Shown here: piece after piece, positions 28,241 to 39,766 of the stretch
How the letters are laid out: each line of letters opens with the position of its first letter
How positions within the stretch are numbered: position 1 is the stretch's first letter
Assembly (NCBI RefSeq): GCF_000227115.2
Contig: NC_016481.1
Span: 533,041-597,040, forward strand
Direction: 5' to 3'
Length of the DNA: 64,000 bases
Source: Naumovozyma dairenensis CBS 421
Lineage: Eukaryota; Ascomycota; Saccharomycetes; Saccharomycetales; Saccharomycetaceae
The notes under the pieces: model-generated
What the model saw: only the letters and a program-made list of their open reading frames with translations
The model's database searches: none
What the model was told of the DNA's origin: nothing
Position numbers and translations under genes: made by a program

Positions 28241-30178
28241 TTAAATGCCTCTCCATACACATTTCTCAACGAAGTTATAATTCTTGGATTTATACTCTTT
28301 AATTAGGCCAATATGATCAAAATCGAAAATCGCCTGCATAAACAAAATCAATGTAATCTTTTCAAATGCTAAATGACTTTCATCTGTGTCAATGAATCGA
28401 CTTAGACTTTCATCATCTTTAGAATATTCTATAACAAAATCCATAATTTCCTTCTCGGGCATGGTGGACTTAAAAGCTCGATAAAAGTCATAAATATTAA
28501 TTGTTGAATTAGCTTCTCGATATAATTTGAATAACTGACCAGTTATTGGACCCACAAGTTTCTCCAAACTAGATACAATAGTTTCTCTTTCAGTCATTTC
28601 CTCTCCCTCTGCTAGCGATGAGTGTGGCGGAGGCAGTACCCTTTCCCATAGCAACAAATCATCCTCCATGTTCGACTTATAAAGTGGGAAAATGGCTTGT
28701 GATAATAATCCATTGTTGTTATCTAATGTAAATAATTCTTGGAAAATAGTATCAATTGGCTCAAACTTTAGTTCCCTCTTAAACTGTTCACAGGCAGGCC
28801 AACGTTCCAGGTATGAATCTAATTCACCAGTCAATAAACTATAATATAATTCTATCAGATTATAATTCTTGATATTTAATTCGTTTTCCAAGATATTAGC
28901 AACGAATTTGACGTGCCCGTTAATTGGATTTTCCCTCACCAAAAATTCAACGAAAAACTCCTCTAATGAAGAATCTTGATTACTTAATAAGCCTAAAATT
29001 TCTGAGCGAGGTGCCTGGTTATTAATTAACCCTTCAATGAAAAACATAAAAGTTGGACATTTCCTTAAAATCTTAAAATGTTCGTCAGTTAAAAACTCAG
29101 TATTAATTGGATCGATGAATACTGAAAATGGATTTTGATAAAAATATGACATTAATGAATAATCTAGCATTTTAGTTAATAGTTTTAAGTTGTGATTTGA
29201 ATTGTTCGCCATCTTTGTTAGAATAAATTTGATGAATCGATCCGAAAGATTTAATTTACCTTCTACTGTGTCAAGAAAACTCTGGAAAATTCTATTGGCA
29301 TACTTGAATCCCCTATTACTTGAAATATCTAAAGCGCTATATTTTTTCTTCAGAAGTCTAATTGTAGATTGTTTTAAATTTTTCTCAATATTTGATAAGT
29401 TCGAACTTATATTGAAGATAAATGTAATTTTAACGTGTGGGTACTTTAAAGTACTTTTCAAAAGAACAAGAAAGGAATCTAAAGAGCTTAAATTTATCGA
29501 TTCTAATTCTTTTATGTTGAAAATCAAATTTAGATTTTTATGGAAAATGTCTTTGAAATTTGCTACAAGTGATAAATCATACGACACTTCGTCAACTGCT
29601 CTATGCCCCAGGTCCTCCACATCACTGTCTGATCCGTCATCTTCATTCATTTCTTTATCCTCTTGTTTTAGCTGATCTTCTTTACTTCCTGTTGTCTTAT
29701 GCTTGTCTGTATCACCAATAGAAAACAATTTGAACATGGCTCTTCGTAGCATCATTCTGACATTGGGGCATTCTTTTTTATCCATATCTATGATGGCATT
29801 TAGTACTGATGGATCTTCCTCAGTAGGTGGAGCAGTAATTTTAATAGTACTATCTGATCCCAACAGGAATACTGAATTAAAACATTGACTCCGTTTGCAT
29901 GTATCATCATCAGTATTTTTATCAAAAACAAGATTCGATATCTCTGTTTTCAAGTCGTTTTCGATGTTCTCAACGATTCCATCAACTTGATCATGGAACT
30001 GCGAGTGTAATTGGTTATATAAATCCCATCTTCTAGCAACAATTGTAGCAGATTCATGGCCATTCAACAGTTTCACAAATGGGATAGTATCTCCAGCTTG
30101 TGCCGTAACCTTAGGGTCAATTTTTGGAAAAATTGTATAGAATCCCTTTTGGGTATCGGCAAAAGCATTAACACTCAT
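28241..30178 (-). CDS. ORC3: Origin recognition complex subunit 3
   Basis: 645 residues (S. cerevisiae 616). Strong family segments: IPFVKLLNGHES, LHSQFHDQVD, VFLLGSDSTIKI, NVRMMLRRAM, NLSNIEKNLKQSTIRLLK, the SDRFIKFILTKMAN block, FFVEFLVRENPINGH and the C-terminal VEKCVWRGI end. Orc3 is an AAA+-like subunit that pairs with Orc2 and holds the ORC ring on origin DNA. An acidic insertion near residues 170-200 (KEMNEDDGSDSDVED) is longer than in S. cerevisiae. Convergent with OST1; matches YLL004W. Confidence 0.98.
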   Translation of the reverse strand: MSVNAFADTQKGFYTIFPKIDPKVTAQAGDTIPFVKLLNGHESATIVARRWDLYNQLHSQFHDQVDGIVENIENDLKTEISNLVFDKNTDDDTCKRSQCFNSVFLLGSDSTIKITAPPTEEDPSVLNAIIDMDKKECPNVRMMLRRAMFKLFSIGDTDKHKTTGSKEDQLKQEDKEMNEDDGSDSDVEDLGHRAVDEVSYDLSLVANFKDIFHKNLNLIFNIKELESINLSSLDSFLVLLKSTLKYPHVKITFIFNISSNLSNIEKNLKQSTIRLLKKKYSALDISSNRGFKYANRIFQSFLDTVEGKLNLSDRFIKFILTKMANNSNHNLKLLTKMLDYSLMSYFYQNPFSVFIDPINTEFLTDEHFKILRKCPTFMFFIEGLINNQAPRSEILGLLSNQDSSLEEFFVEFLVRENPINGHVKFVANILENELNIKNYNLIELYYSLLTGELDSYLERWPACEQFKRELKFEPIDTIFQELFTLDNNNGLLSQAIFPLYKSNMEDDLLLWERVLPPPHSSLAEGEEMTERETIVSSLEKLVGPITGQLFKLYREANSTINIYDFYRAFKSTMPEKEIMDFVIEYSKDDESLSRFIDTDESHLAFEKITLILFMQAIFDFDHIGLIKEYKSKNYNFVEKCVWRGI

Positions 30179-30379
30179 CGTAGTTTATGCAAGACGTCAA
30201 AGGTCTTTCTTTTGACAAGCTTAAATCCAGTGGAATGATATCAATCGTACGTTGTTCCGTGAGCATCCCTCTTCAGCTTGCTATGATTCTAGTTTCTTTA
30301 TTTTTGATACTTTTTCCAATTTCATGAAAACTAAACAATCAACACACCCATACATTATTTTTGGTTCGTACACAAGTGT

Positions 30380-30388
30380 GTCACAAAT
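30380..30388 (+). promoter_or_regulatory. Middle sporulation element (Ndt80) upstream of SPO75
   Basis: GTCACAAAT matches the MSE consensus GNCRCAAAW at every position, 72 bp before the SPO75 ATG. It fits the known middle-sporulation expression of SPO75 in S. cerevisiae. Confidence 0.7.
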
Positions 30389-30459
30389 TATAATTAGAAG
30401 AATAGTAATAACATCGATGTATATGTAAAACTTTCGTCTTAGCAAGAGATTAGATACTA

Positions 30460-33177
30460 ATGCACTACACAAAAAACCGCAAAATGATTAAAGAGGGTAC
30501 CTACCGAGGAAATCGATTGAACCCCCATTTTGATTTTAATTCCAACAACTCTCAATTGGTAATTAATTTCAATCCAATAAAAAATCCATCTTCATCTTCT
30601 ACAAAAAATTTCACATCAAGTATAATTTCAAGGTTTCTCAATAATACAAGAACGGGATCTGCTCATAGACATGTCGGTATTACGTTGCAAAGGTTCCTTT
30701 CTGGAATTCTTTTGTCTGTAATTTTCTTAGCGTTTCAAATTTTATTATTTTTATTTCTTCGAACAAAACTAAAATCAATTTATCAAGCAAATAGAGTGCT
30801 AAAACTGCACGAGAAAGGACAGGAAGATGATTATGGGAAAGATGACAGCGGCACCCCTTGGGGAGACAATACTACGAAAACTGAAAAGAAGACCAATTGG
30901 GCTTCCCAGTTATTTATGGCATCGGATGAAATATATAAGAAAAAATGTGGATTAGACGCATACTTTTTATTAAGGTTTTTGAAATTCTTAATCTTCTTCT
31001 TTTTCATCCTTTCATTAGTTCATATACCAATTCTGATTCCTTTACACCTTTTTTCGAATGACCAAAATATGATTTATGAGGATTACGATAGAAAAGATGA
31101 TAAACTCGATCAATTAAAATCTCATCTCCTAGATAAGTTAAATATGTCAAATATCATCCCCCCAGCAGAACCAAATATATTAATTATCCATTTAATATTA
31201 GGTGTGTTTGTCATTAGTTGGTTCCACATAATGCTAAATTCAGAATTGAGCTTCACTACAGGAATCTCGACACAAGAAATCTTAAAAGATAAGTATCAAA
31301 CGGTCTTGTATGTTGATAATGTTCCTAAGGATATGGGTAAGATAATGGAACATTTTAGCTTGATAGGTTCCATCAGAGACGTCCAATTTTTATCAAGAGA
31401 TACCAAGAAATATTACACCATATGGAAAAGGATGTGCAGTATCCAAGAAAAGATAGAGACGATAATAATGGAAATCATGCTAGAAAAGTTTTTTAAAAGT
31501 ACCCGTAAACCCAAAGGATGGAAAATGTATAGATTCTATTGGAATAAGTTGATTTTCTTTTCCAAAACAAGCTATCGATTATTTAATTTCCGCATAAGAT
31601 TGAAGTGGAAGGATTCAAGCAAAATAATAGCAAGCCATTATCCTTCTTGGGAAATAGAGAAACAATCTTTTATTGAAAATCGGTATAACAAATTCCAGGA
31701 AGTTTTAGCCAAATATAACAAGATAAGTGAAAAATGGGAAAAAGAATATTATCAGTTGGAAACGGGTCACCAAAACTTCATAACTTCTAACAGACATGCG
31801 AATCCTGATGCATACCTTGAGAAGGTATTCATACAGTTTGATACAGTTGAAACAGCTCATGTTTTCGGTCAGCTACTTTTATTCCAGCACCACAAAGAAT
31901 GGAATAATGTAGTTATCGGACCAAATCCGAATGATATCAGATGGTCCAATATAACAAGAACGAATAGTTATGCCATATTTTTAAGATCAGTAGCTGCTAA
32001 TATCTTAAGTATTCTGACAATAATTGGTTGGATTATACCTGTTGGTTTGATTGGGTTAATTTCGCAGATTCCCTACTTGAGATCGCCTGTAAAATTACCT
32101 TCGGTCATCATAAACAACACTGAATTTATCAACGATATGCTAATGAGCATCTTCTCTGTAATGACATTGGTATTCTTAACAGAGGTGGTACCTTACATCT
32201 TCAGATGGTTCAGCCTTTTAAAGGTTTGTAAAACTGGAGTAGAAATCCAAATTGACATTCAACGATGGTTCTTCATATTCCTCTTTGTTCATATCTTCCT
32301 TGTGGTCACAATTTCCTCTGGTCTTTCTTTTATAATAGAAAGTTTAGTAAATAATCCAGTAAGTATCCCCTCCTTATTGGCGCACGATTTACCAAAGAGT
32401 TCTAATTTTTTATGCTCGTTTGTATTAATGAGAGGTCTCGCATACGCTGGTGGAAACATAATCAGGATGAAAGAACTACTTTGCGAGTTATTATATTATA
32501 AGCCATTCATATACACGCCTCACAAAAGATTTGAGAGATTGAAAACGTCTCTAAGTTTCCAATGGGGAGCAATTTACCCTATATTTTCTGTAATTGGATG
32601 TATTGGAATAATTTATAGCGTTATTGCTCCAGTTATACTTCCCATGTGCTGTGTATCTTTTTCTTTAGTGTACATTTCCTTTAAGTACCTATTTGAGTTC
32701 CAATACAACAATAAAAATAAGTCAGAAACATTTGGTAAGCTATACCCACAGGCATTAATGCAATTATACGCTGGAATTTATTGTATGGAAATATGCCTGA
32801 TGGGACTTTTTGCTATTTCAAACGGATATAAACTATCATTTTGTATGCTCCTAATCTTTGTTTCAACAATTATTATTCAGTACAAAATTTCAACAAAACA
32901 TCTAAGTCAATTAAATCATTTACCTCTATATTATATCAAAAATAGCGCTAAGTTGGATGTTCGATCGAGAGAGGTGGAACATTTATGTAATCTAAAGGAT
33001 TATGAAATCCCCTTAATAAATGCTTGTAAAAAATATGACGAAATATGGATCTTAAATGATGGAAATGGAATTGGTGAAATCGAACAGGATAATCTAGAAA
33101 GAAATTATGATATCGTCTGTAATAGTGAAAGATATTTCATTAATAGTAGCGGCGATATTTACTTAAATGATTTATAG
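30460..33177 (+). CDS. SPO75: Spo75, meiosis-specific CSC1/TMEM63-family membrane protein
   Basis: 905 residues (S. cerevisiae 868). The first transmembrane helix is at about residues 78-97 (RFLSGILLSVIFLAFQILLF), with two more by residue 260. A long cytosolic loop of about 250 residues holds an RRM-like segment (VLYVDNVPKDMGKIMEHFS and YLEKVFIQFDTVETAH). A C-terminal bundle of about eight helices follows (from residue 505). This is the fold of osmosensitive calcium-permeable channels (CSC1/OSCA), although Spo75 itself is known only as required for spore wall formation. Matches YLL005C; divergent from ORC3 with a middle sporulation element in the shared promoter. Confidence 0.93.
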   Translation: MHYTKNRKMIKEGTYRGNRLNPHFDFNSNNSQLVINFNPIKNPSSSSTKNFTSSIISRFLNNTRTGSAHRHVGITLQRFLSGILLSVIFLAFQILLFLFLRTKLKSIYQANRVLKLHEKGQEDDYGKDDSGTPWGDNTTKTEKKTNWASQLFMASDEIYKKKCGLDAYFLLRFLKFLIFFFFILSLVHIPILIPLHLFSNDQNMIYEDYDRKDDKLDQLKSHLLDKLNMSNIIPPAEPNILIIHLILGVFVISWFHIMLNSELSFTTGISTQEILKDKYQTVLYVDNVPKDMGKIMEHFSLIGSIRDVQFLSRDTKKYYTIWKRMCSIQEKIETIIMEIMLEKFFKSTRKPKGWKMYRFYWNKLIFFSKTSYRLFNFRIRLKWKDSSKIIASHYPSWEIEKQSFIENRYNKFQEVLAKYNKISEKWEKEYYQLETGHQNFITSNRHANPDAYLEKVFIQFDTVETAHVFGQLLLFQHHKEWNNVVIGPNPNDIRWSNITRTNSYAIFLRSVAANILSILTIIGWIIPVGLIGLISQIPYLRSPVKLPSVIINNTEFINDMLMSIFSVMTLVFLTEVVPYIFRWFSLLKVCKTGVEIQIDIQRWFFIFLFVHIFLVVTISSGLSFIIESLVNNPVSIPSLLAHDLPKSSNFLCSFVLMRGLAYAGGNIIRMKELLCELLYYKPFIYTPHKRFERLKTSLSFQWGAIYPIFSVIGCIGIIYSVIAPVILPMCCVSFSLVYISFKYLFEFQYNNKNKSETFGKLYPQALMQLYAGIYCMEICLMGLFAISNGYKLSFCMLLIFVSTIIIQYKISTKHLSQLNHLPLYYIKNSAKLDVRSREVEHLCNLKDYEIPLINACKKYDEIWILNDGNGIGEIEQDNLERNYDIVCNSERYFINSSGDIYLNDL

Positions 33178-33223
33178 TATCAGTAAAATTAAATAAACAT
33201 TTCCTTATTATATTTTTTACTTC

Positions 33224-34540
33224 TTACGAGTTTTCTTTATTTACAGCATCCATTTGCGACGTTTTTTCTTCTCTGGTATTTTTACTTCTTGGCCATAAAT
33301 TCGGCAACTTCACAAATTGGAACCGTGGTTCTACACAACGTTCAACAAACCATTTTTTAATTTGATACTCTATCAAAGAGGAGATTTTCGGGATATTCTC
33401 TAATTTAGACCTAGAACCAATCATAGAGTGAATATCAAATTCCATTGTATATTCCGGAGAAAATGAAAACACCAAATAATAACCAGTACTTTCATTAGCT
33501 CTATCTGTGCTCTTGTCAGTGCTTGCATTATATTGAGAATTACATTCTTTAGAGGAAAATTCTTCTGCAGTTGTCAAAGAAATGTTTAAACAACCTTGAA
33601 ATCTTATTATCGCCACATTTATTTTAATTGGTAGAGTCGCAATACTGGGTCTAGGGAAATTTAAAACTAAATTGGTTTCCAATCCAAAGGCCAACCGATC
33701 ATTCAAATCAATATCGATTCTTGCTTGTAGATTCTTCTTTCCCACAGAGTTAGATACAATGTTGACTCTACAGTTCGAAAAGATAGGAAAATCACTACCA
33801 ATATCTATTTCGGTTATTGTAATTGGGCCCAAGTATTCAGATAATTCTTTCCGGGTATTCAAATACTCATTCAAAGAGTTTAGTATACCTTCCTTCTCCA
33901 ACCAGAGTTCGTTACGGAATTGCTCAATAATCTGTGCAATTAAAACATTAAACCAGTCTAATGATTCAGGATCATGGCTAGTTACATCATAATATGTCTT
34001 TTCTAGTATGGTGCTAATAATTGTTGTTTGTTCATCATTCGAATCATTCACTCTCTCGGTATTATAGGGTACGACACCATCTTGCTCAATGGAATTGCTA
34101 TTATCCCCTCTTTTGAATATCGACAGAATAGATAATTTGGAAGTTGTATTTGCTAAAACTCGATCTTTAGGTTGTGTATCAGAGAAAATAAAGAATTTGA
34201 TGAAAAAAATCAATAGCATTATTATACTTATTTGACCAATAATGAAACCCTGTGCGAAGGACCAAGAAGGTGAGGCGATAGATAATGTCGGTGAATGGAT
34301 TGCTGTCGAGCTTGACAGTAAAGATTCGTTGAATATTGGAAGAAGTTCAGGATTTAACAAAATATCTTCATCGATAGCAATATTATTCGGTATTAGCTTT
34401 TGTTTCTTAAGGTTGTCTAGAAGTAATTCCTTGAGATGTAATGGTAAAGTCTTGTTGATATATTCGTCAAGGGAAAGCATGTTGCCTACATCGGAAGACC
34501 GCAGCTGTGAATCATTACCAAGGACAGAGTACTTTGACAT
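33224..34540 (-). CDS. MMM1: Mmm1, ER-anchored subunit of the ERMES tether
   Basis: 438 residues (S. cerevisiae 426). A lumenal N-terminal segment of about 95 residues, one transmembrane helix at about 99-119 (FIIGQISIIMLLIFFIKFFIF), then a cytosolic SMP lipid-transfer domain from about residue 190 with SLDWFNVLIAQIIEQFRNE, GPITITEIDIGSDFPIF and the C-terminal SLIEYQIKKWFVERCVEPRF. Mmm1 binds Mdm12 and moves phospholipid between ER and mitochondria. Convergent with SPO75, matching YLL006W. Confidence 0.97.
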   Translation of the reverse strand: MSKYSVLGNDSQLRSSDVGNMLSLDEYINKTLPLHLKELLLDNLKKQKLIPNNIAIDEDILLNPELLPIFNESLLSSSTAIHSPTLSIASPSWSFAQGFIIGQISIIMLLIFFIKFFIFSDTQPKDRVLANTTSKLSILSIFKRGDNSNSIEQDGVVPYNTERVNDSNDEQTTIISTILEKTYYDVTSHDPESLDWFNVLIAQIIEQFRNELWLEKEGILNSLNEYLNTRKELSEYLGPITITEIDIGSDFPIFSNCRVNIVSNSVGKKNLQARIDIDLNDRLAFGLETNLVLNFPRPSIATLPIKINVAIIRFQGCLNISLTTAEEFSSKECNSQYNASTDKSTDRANESTGYYLVFSFSPEYTMEFDIHSMIGSRSKLENIPKISSLIEYQIKKWFVERCVEPRFQFVKLPNLWPRSKNTREEKTSQMDAVNKENS

Positions 34541-34855
34541 AAGTATCGACTATTGTAAAGCAATATAATCGTGCTTGTTCCTTGTCCCAGAATGGCTAGG
34601 TACACTCAGTAAATTTCTCTATTTTGTCATTGAAGTCTATCTTTCCTTGTAGCCTTTCTACATAGAACATATTGATAGTTTCCTTTAAATGAAAAATTGT
34701 TGTCTTCAAGGTTCCGATGGAAAGGTTGATTTAGATTACATCCAGACAACAAAACAAGCCATTGAATTAGATTCTAGGCTATGAGAGGTGACAAAGGTAA
34801 ATACAGATAAGTTACTACAGAAGTACAAACCATTGCTAACAATACGATAGCGGCG

Positions 34856-37042
34856 ATGACAACTGAATCGAAGCAACGAACTCTTATTGAAACTCTTCGA
34901 TTTCTTCAAGAAAAGAGCGAGGCTGCAGAATCCTCATGCGTTCTTACTCATGATGAAGCTTCTCAATGTTATCAAGCTACTTATTCTAGTATGCCTGAAC
35001 TGCAAACGAATTCAGAGGTACTCAATGACGCCAACAATGTCTTATCGACACTGATTCCAATGACTAGTAGTTATGATTTATCTAAAACTGTTCTTACCAA
35101 TCCTAAATTTTGGTCTTTATTTACTTATCTAATCCCTACAATGGACGTCCAAATGTTTACGACAAATTTCAGATTGGTTTTCGAGGTTCTTTTAAACCCT
35201 TCGTTTAAAAATCATGAAACTAGCCTGGTCATGATTTGTAAGTTTATGCAGACAAAAAGAATAATTCTAGATACTCTAGTCGCAAATTTATCTTCCCTTC
35301 CATTGGAAACGTCATCCCAGTTAATTATAGACACCATTATTTGTATATCTTTGTATTTAGAGAGCTTGAATGCACTTTCGAAATTCGACAGACATACAGC
35401 GGCACTTGTTATTCCTGAAACATGTTTGCATTTGGTTGATTGTGGTTGGCCTAATATTGTCACAGCTTTATTGCTTTCCAAAAACCGGGATGTGTCACAA
35501 GTCATTATTGAAAGATTTATAAGGAATAAGAGACAGTTATGTGACTTCATGAGTGCCTTCAAATTAAGTGATTATGGCAAGACTACATTATCAGATCGTT
35601 TATTCAATGCCGTAAATAATGTCTTACCGACGATTAATAATTGGATGTATGAATTCAATGAAAATGCTAACGAAGAATATATTGACCTATTGAACTTGAG
35701 TTTCTTGCAAGCATACGATATAATAACGTTTCTTGAGAACCCAAGTTTATCATTCAAGAAAAGCTTTTCAGAACAGTTGCTATTTGGTGAAAACCCTTTC
35801 CCGCTATATGAGACTTTATTCAGAGTATCTGATGAACTTCACACCTTTTTTTGTCGAAACGATAAGAACCTGAAAGTGAATCCACATATTCCATGCTTAC
35901 TACTAAATAAAGAAGCGTTTATTTATGCTCTAATGGATAATCAATTGAAATTATGGATTGACTCAGGTTCTAAATCTAAAGAAGATATAAATTCATTACT
36001 CACATTACTACCAGTAATTCTAGAGAAAGTCAATCGTATACTCAGTTCAGAGAAGTCACCATCTTCTCCTCAGTCCCACCTCACCACAGCAGGGTCACCA
36101 TCTGTGTCGTCAACTTCCTTAGTGGCCTTTTCCCAGTCGAAATCAAATCTAAACAAAACGTTGTCGATCATCCAATCTTTGACTTATAAGACTGCACGAC
36201 AATGGCAGCTAGATGAATTGAAATCTACCCATTATAAGAAGTGGGCAAGACATATGTCAGGTTTTGATAAACTCTTATCAAATCAAGTCGTAGATTATGT
36301 TACCCATCAAAGATTACTACAATTACAAAAAGGAGCGTGGGTCTATGCAGAGAATCCCCTGGACTCCAATATTAAGGTCCCAAAACTTTATTTCTTAGTA
36401 GTTTCTGATAATCATGCTAATTTGTTAATTAGAGAGTTCAACACAAAACAGGATGAATTACCTATTGTGGAAGAGAATAAAATTTGGAAAAATAATGAAG
36501 AACGTTCAAACATTCCTATACACAGCTCCTATTCTTCCGCTAACAGACAAGAGAATAATCCTGGAAAAACTACTAAAATGCAAGATAAAGATGTACCTAG
36601 GCGTGAAACTATTGTCATCCCACTGAAGCATATAGTACATTTTGAAAAAAGGGAGTTGAATAGGCACATCAGTAATGATAAGATTTTCGAAGACGAAAAG
36701 TCGTCGAAGAATTTGGTCAATTTAGTGCACACAACTTTATATACAGAAGCAAAATTATCGGATAAGAACCGCAAGCATATTTTCAAATTCTACCTAGACT
36801 CAAAAGAAGCTGCATATATATGGTTAGATGGATTGCAATTGATATCTTCTTCCAAACATAAAGCAGATATATCTGGAGAAACGAAAAAACAAATCGAAAC
36901 CTTAATTGACTTAAGGAAGAATGTCCAAATGATTTATTTGAATATTGATGATGATCTGGAATTATCAGAAGTGGACACGGACGACGAGGAATTCGACTTG
37001 GAAACCCTGAAAAACCTGTCGACTGATTTCTTTTATGAATAG
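34856..37042 (+). CDS. LMO1: Lmo1, ELMO-family protein
   Basis: 728 residues (S. cerevisiae YLL007C 665). A helical armadillo-like N-terminal two thirds (MTTESKQRTLIETLRFLQEKSE...) is followed by a C-terminal PH-like region from about residue 470 (LLQLQKGAWVYAEN, LYFLVVSDNHANLLIREF, HIFKFYLDSKEAAYIWLDGLQ), as in ELMO proteins. Lmo1 acts with the DOCK-like Dck1 as a Rac (Rho5) exchange factor in mitophagy and cell-wall stress. A Ser/Pro-rich linker near residue 400 and an inserted loop in the PH part (about 545-590) explain the greater length. Divergent from MMM1. Confidence 0.93.
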   Translation: MTTESKQRTLIETLRFLQEKSEAAESSCVLTHDEASQCYQATYSSMPELQTNSEVLNDANNVLSTLIPMTSSYDLSKTVLTNPKFWSLFTYLIPTMDVQMFTTNFRLVFEVLLNPSFKNHETSLVMICKFMQTKRIILDTLVANLSSLPLETSSQLIIDTIICISLYLESLNALSKFDRHTAALVIPETCLHLVDCGWPNIVTALLLSKNRDVSQVIIERFIRNKRQLCDFMSAFKLSDYGKTTLSDRLFNAVNNVLPTINNWMYEFNENANEEYIDLLNLSFLQAYDIITFLENPSLSFKKSFSEQLLFGENPFPLYETLFRVSDELHTFFCRNDKNLKVNPHIPCLLLNKEAFIYALMDNQLKLWIDSGSKSKEDINSLLTLLPVILEKVNRILSSEKSPSSPQSHLTTAGSPSVSSTSLVAFSQSKSNLNKTLSIIQSLTYKTARQWQLDELKSTHYKKWARHMSGFDKLLSNQVVDYVTHQRLLQLQKGAWVYAENPLDSNIKVPKLYFLVVSDNHANLLIREFNTKQDELPIVEENKIWKNNEERSNIPIHSSYSSANRQENNPGKTTKMQDKDVPRRETIVIPLKHIVHFEKRELNRHISNDKIFEDEKSSKNLVNLVHTTLYTEAKLSDKNRKHIFKFYLDSKEAAYIWLDGLQLISSSKHKADISGETKKQIETLIDLRKNVQMIYLNIDDDLELSEVDTDDEEFDLETLKNLSTDFFYE

Positions 37043-37235
37043 TGGTTTTTAACTATTAATTACAATTCACTACGTATTTCTTCAGATAGAGAATGAAAAC
37101 TATTCGATTCATATATAATATTATACAGAAGTGACATGAACCATTGATAGAATTTTTATTTTTGAGTGCAATTGCTTATAAGTTACCCTTCTTTAGAAAT
37201 TAGTCTTTAAGGTGGCTATATTTTGTTGCTTTTCA

Positions 37236-39551
37236 TTATTTTTTCCCTTTCTTAAACTTCTTTTTCCCATCACTTTTTTTCTGTTTTCTGAAAGTTCTTT
37301 CTTGATCATCGACACGATCTTTCTGCGTTTTCTTATACATACGATTACTTGGCGCGTCTTCCATAGCTTCTTGTCTTTTCCTCTTTTTACTGTTGACTTC
37401 TTTCTTGTTTTTAGCTAGAACACCAAATATCTTGGCATTTTTCTTTTCAGTTTCCGACTGGAACCACGTTCTTCTAGGTCTGGCTTGAATTTCTGCTCTA
37501 TGTTTCAGTAAATTTTCACCTTTTCGAATTTGCATTTCAGCCCTTAGAATTTCTTTTTCTTGCTTTTCTTCTTCTAAGACATCTTCGACAGTACCTGCCA
37601 TGTTTTCTACCAATTTATTTATTTCTTCAACTTGGTTCCAGTTTACTTGTCTACCAAGTGCCCTACTACCGTCATTTTTTATTTTGGAAACGTCTTCTAC
37701 ACTTTTAATGGCATCTCTGACAATACTTCTTTCATTTGATGATTCACCGACTAACGAAACTGATCTACCTTCTCTTCCAGCTCTAGCAGTACGACCAACT
37801 CTATGTAAATATATATCGTAACTTTTTGGCATATCATAATTAATGACAACTTCAATTTTTGGAATATCTAAACCTCTTGATGCTAAATCTGTACAAATCA
37901 AAACGGGAATTTCTAAACTTTTGAATTTTGTAACAGACTCGAGACGTTGCTCTTGTGTTAGAGAACCATGTAACTCCGCGACATTCATCCCTAACAAACC
38001 TAGGATAATTCTCAACTTATGGGCTGTTTCCTTTCTTGCAACGAAAACTACCATTCTCTTCTGACTGTATTCATCCAGTTTTTTTATCAAATTAAATAAT
38101 AATGCAGGTTTCAAATGATCTCTGGTACGGATACGGACAAATTCTTGAGTCAATTTAGATGCAGCCTGTTTTGGAGGATTGATCATGATTCTCACTGGTT
38201 TTTTCAATGACAAGTTAATCAATTGTTTAATCTTTGAATTCATTGTGGCAGAAAACAACATAGTTTGTCTTTTAGTAGGCAATAATTGCATAATTTCATT
38301 CAGTTCTTCTTGGAAACCTTCTTCTAACATTCTATCAGCTTCATCCATGACTAAAATTTCAACTGAGTCGACGTTGAAACTGGCAGAATTTCTAACATGG
38401 TCAATAAATCTACCAGGAGTAGCGATAACTATATCAGGTCTTTGTTTCAAAATCTGTTCTTGCTGCCTCAAATTCAACCCACCAACAGCTAGACCGAAAG
38501 TTAATCCATTCACAAATTTACCAATTTTCTTGGCGACATCAGCAATTTGAATGGCCAATTCACGAGTTGGTGTCAAAACGATGACTCTAGTAGATGAAAC
38601 TTTGGCAGGTTTAAATAATAGACGTTCGATAATTGGGATCATGAAAGCAGCTGTTTTACCTGAACCAGTAACGGCGCCAGCAATGATATCTTTACCAAGC
38701 AAAGCTATAGGAATTGTTGCACTTTGAATAGGAGATGGCTTATTATAACCTAGATTTGCCAAACCTTTCAATACGGGACGAGATAATGACAAGGTATTGA
38801 AAGATGTATGCGTTTGTTTCTTGGCATCATCACCTTCAGCTTCTGGTGCATAAAATTTGGCCACTTCTTCAGCGGTATCCTCGTCTTCTCCTTCCTCCTT
38901 CTCTTCCTCATCATTATGTATGGAGTTATCTTCATCAGATGATTCTCGTTCTTCTTGATCGTCGTCATTGTCATCTTCATCTTCATCTTCTTCGTCATAT
39001 TGATCTTCTTTGATTTTTTTGGCACCCATCCCGAATCCATCCATGGCTAGCTCATCCTCACCTTCATCTTCATCGTATTCTGGTTGTTTTTCGCTATTCT
39101 CGTCAACATCTTTAATTTCTTCTCCTTCTTCCTCCTCATCATCTTCATCATCACCTTCGACTCTAGCTAATTTGATCAACCCACCTTTCCTTCTGATAAT
39201 TTTTTCAAGATCAACATCTTTTCTAATTGGTTCGTCACCATTATTATCTCCGTTAGACATAAAATCCCAACTTTGTAAATTTGCATTTTTGGCGAACTCG
39301 TCGTCATTATCTAAGTTAAATTGGAAATTTTCATTTAAATCGTCATGAACATCTTCATTAGCATTATCATTATTGCTGTCAGCTTTTTCTTGCTTTTTCT
39401 TAATATTCTTTTTATTCTTCTTTTGTATACTCTTTTTGGATTTAACTTCTATTTGGCTTTCAACATCTGAATTATCATCTAAATCAGGAATATCATCTTC
39501 ACTATCACTAATTGTTGGAACAAAATCCAAATTCTTGAAATTTCTTTTCAT
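37236..39551 (-). CDS. DRS1: DEAD-box RNA helicase Drs1
   Basis: 771 residues (S. cerevisiae 752). The first about 245 residues are highly acidic ([20 protein letters not shown]) with a Lys-rich patch. The helicase core follows: Q motif ([24 protein letters not shown]), [29 protein letters not shown], and [11 protein letters not shown]. The C-terminal 150 residues are basic and coiled-coil like. Drs1 works in the 27S pre-rRNA steps of 60S assembly. Matches YLL008W. A textbook PAC plus RRPE pair is upstream. Confidence 0.98.
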   Translation of the reverse strand: MKRNFKNLDFVPTISDSEDDIPDLDDNSDVESQIEVKSKKSIQKKNKKNIKKKQEKADSNNDNANEDVHDDLNENFQFNLDNDDEFAKNANLQSWDFMSNGDNNGDEPIRKDVDLEKIIRRKGGLIKLARVEGDDEDDEEEEGEEIKDVDENSEKQPEYDEDEGEDELAMDGFGMGAKKIKEDQYDEEDEDEDDNDDDQEERESSDEDNSIHNDEEEKEEGEDEDTAEEVAKFYAPEAEGDDAKKQTHTSFNTLSLSRPVLKGLANLGYNKPSPIQSATIPIALLGKDIIAGAVTGSGKTAAFMIPIIERLLFKPAKVSSTRVIVLTPTRELAIQIADVAKKIGKFVNGLTFGLAVGGLNLRQQEQILKQRPDIVIATPGRFIDHVRNSASFNVDSVEILVMDEADRMLEEGFQEELNEIMQLLPTKRQTMLFSATMNSKIKQLINLSLKKPVRIMINPPKQAASKLTQEFVRIRTRDHLKPALLFNLIKKLDEYSQKRMVVFVARKETAHKLRIILGLLGMNVAELHGSLTQEQRLESVTKFKSLEIPVLICTDLASRGLDIPKIEVVINYDMPKSYDIYLHRVGRTARAGREGRSVSLVGESSNERSIVRDAIKSVEDVSKIKNDGSRALGRQVNWNQVEEINKLVENMAGTVEDVLEEEKQEKEILRAEMQIRKGENLLKHRAEIQARPRRTWFQSETEKKNAKIFGVLAKNKKEVNSKKRKRQEAMEDAPSNRMYKKTQKDRVDDQERTFRKQKKSDGKKKFKKGKK

Positions 39552-39700
39552 TTTTTGATTTAACTTATCAACACAATCGCTTAGACCAACGTTTAAAATG
39601 AAGGTTTCCTAAAAGCTTATTCAAATATATGTATATATCTATGGACTCGTAGTGTGACAATAAGTACCTTACAGCGGTTAATGCAAGGTATCTAAATTTG

Positions 39701-39766
39701 AGCTCATCTCATGTAATCTTTAGTTTTATTTATTTTACATTTTTCAGCTCATCGCATAAAATTTTT
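39701..39766 (-). promoter_or_regulatory. PAC sites and RRPE of the DRS1 promoter
   Basis: AGCTCATCGCA at 39746-39756 is a full PAC (TGCGATGAGCT on the gene strand), AAAATTTTTC at 39758-39767 an RRPE directly beside it, and AGCTCATCTCA at 39701-39711 a second PAC-like site, 150-215 bp upstream of DRS1. Confidence 0.8.

Noticed and set aside
38768..39348. Frames opposite or alternate to the acidic N-terminus of DRS1
   Set aside because: Shadow frames of the GAA/GAT-rich acidic region of a well-recognised gene.
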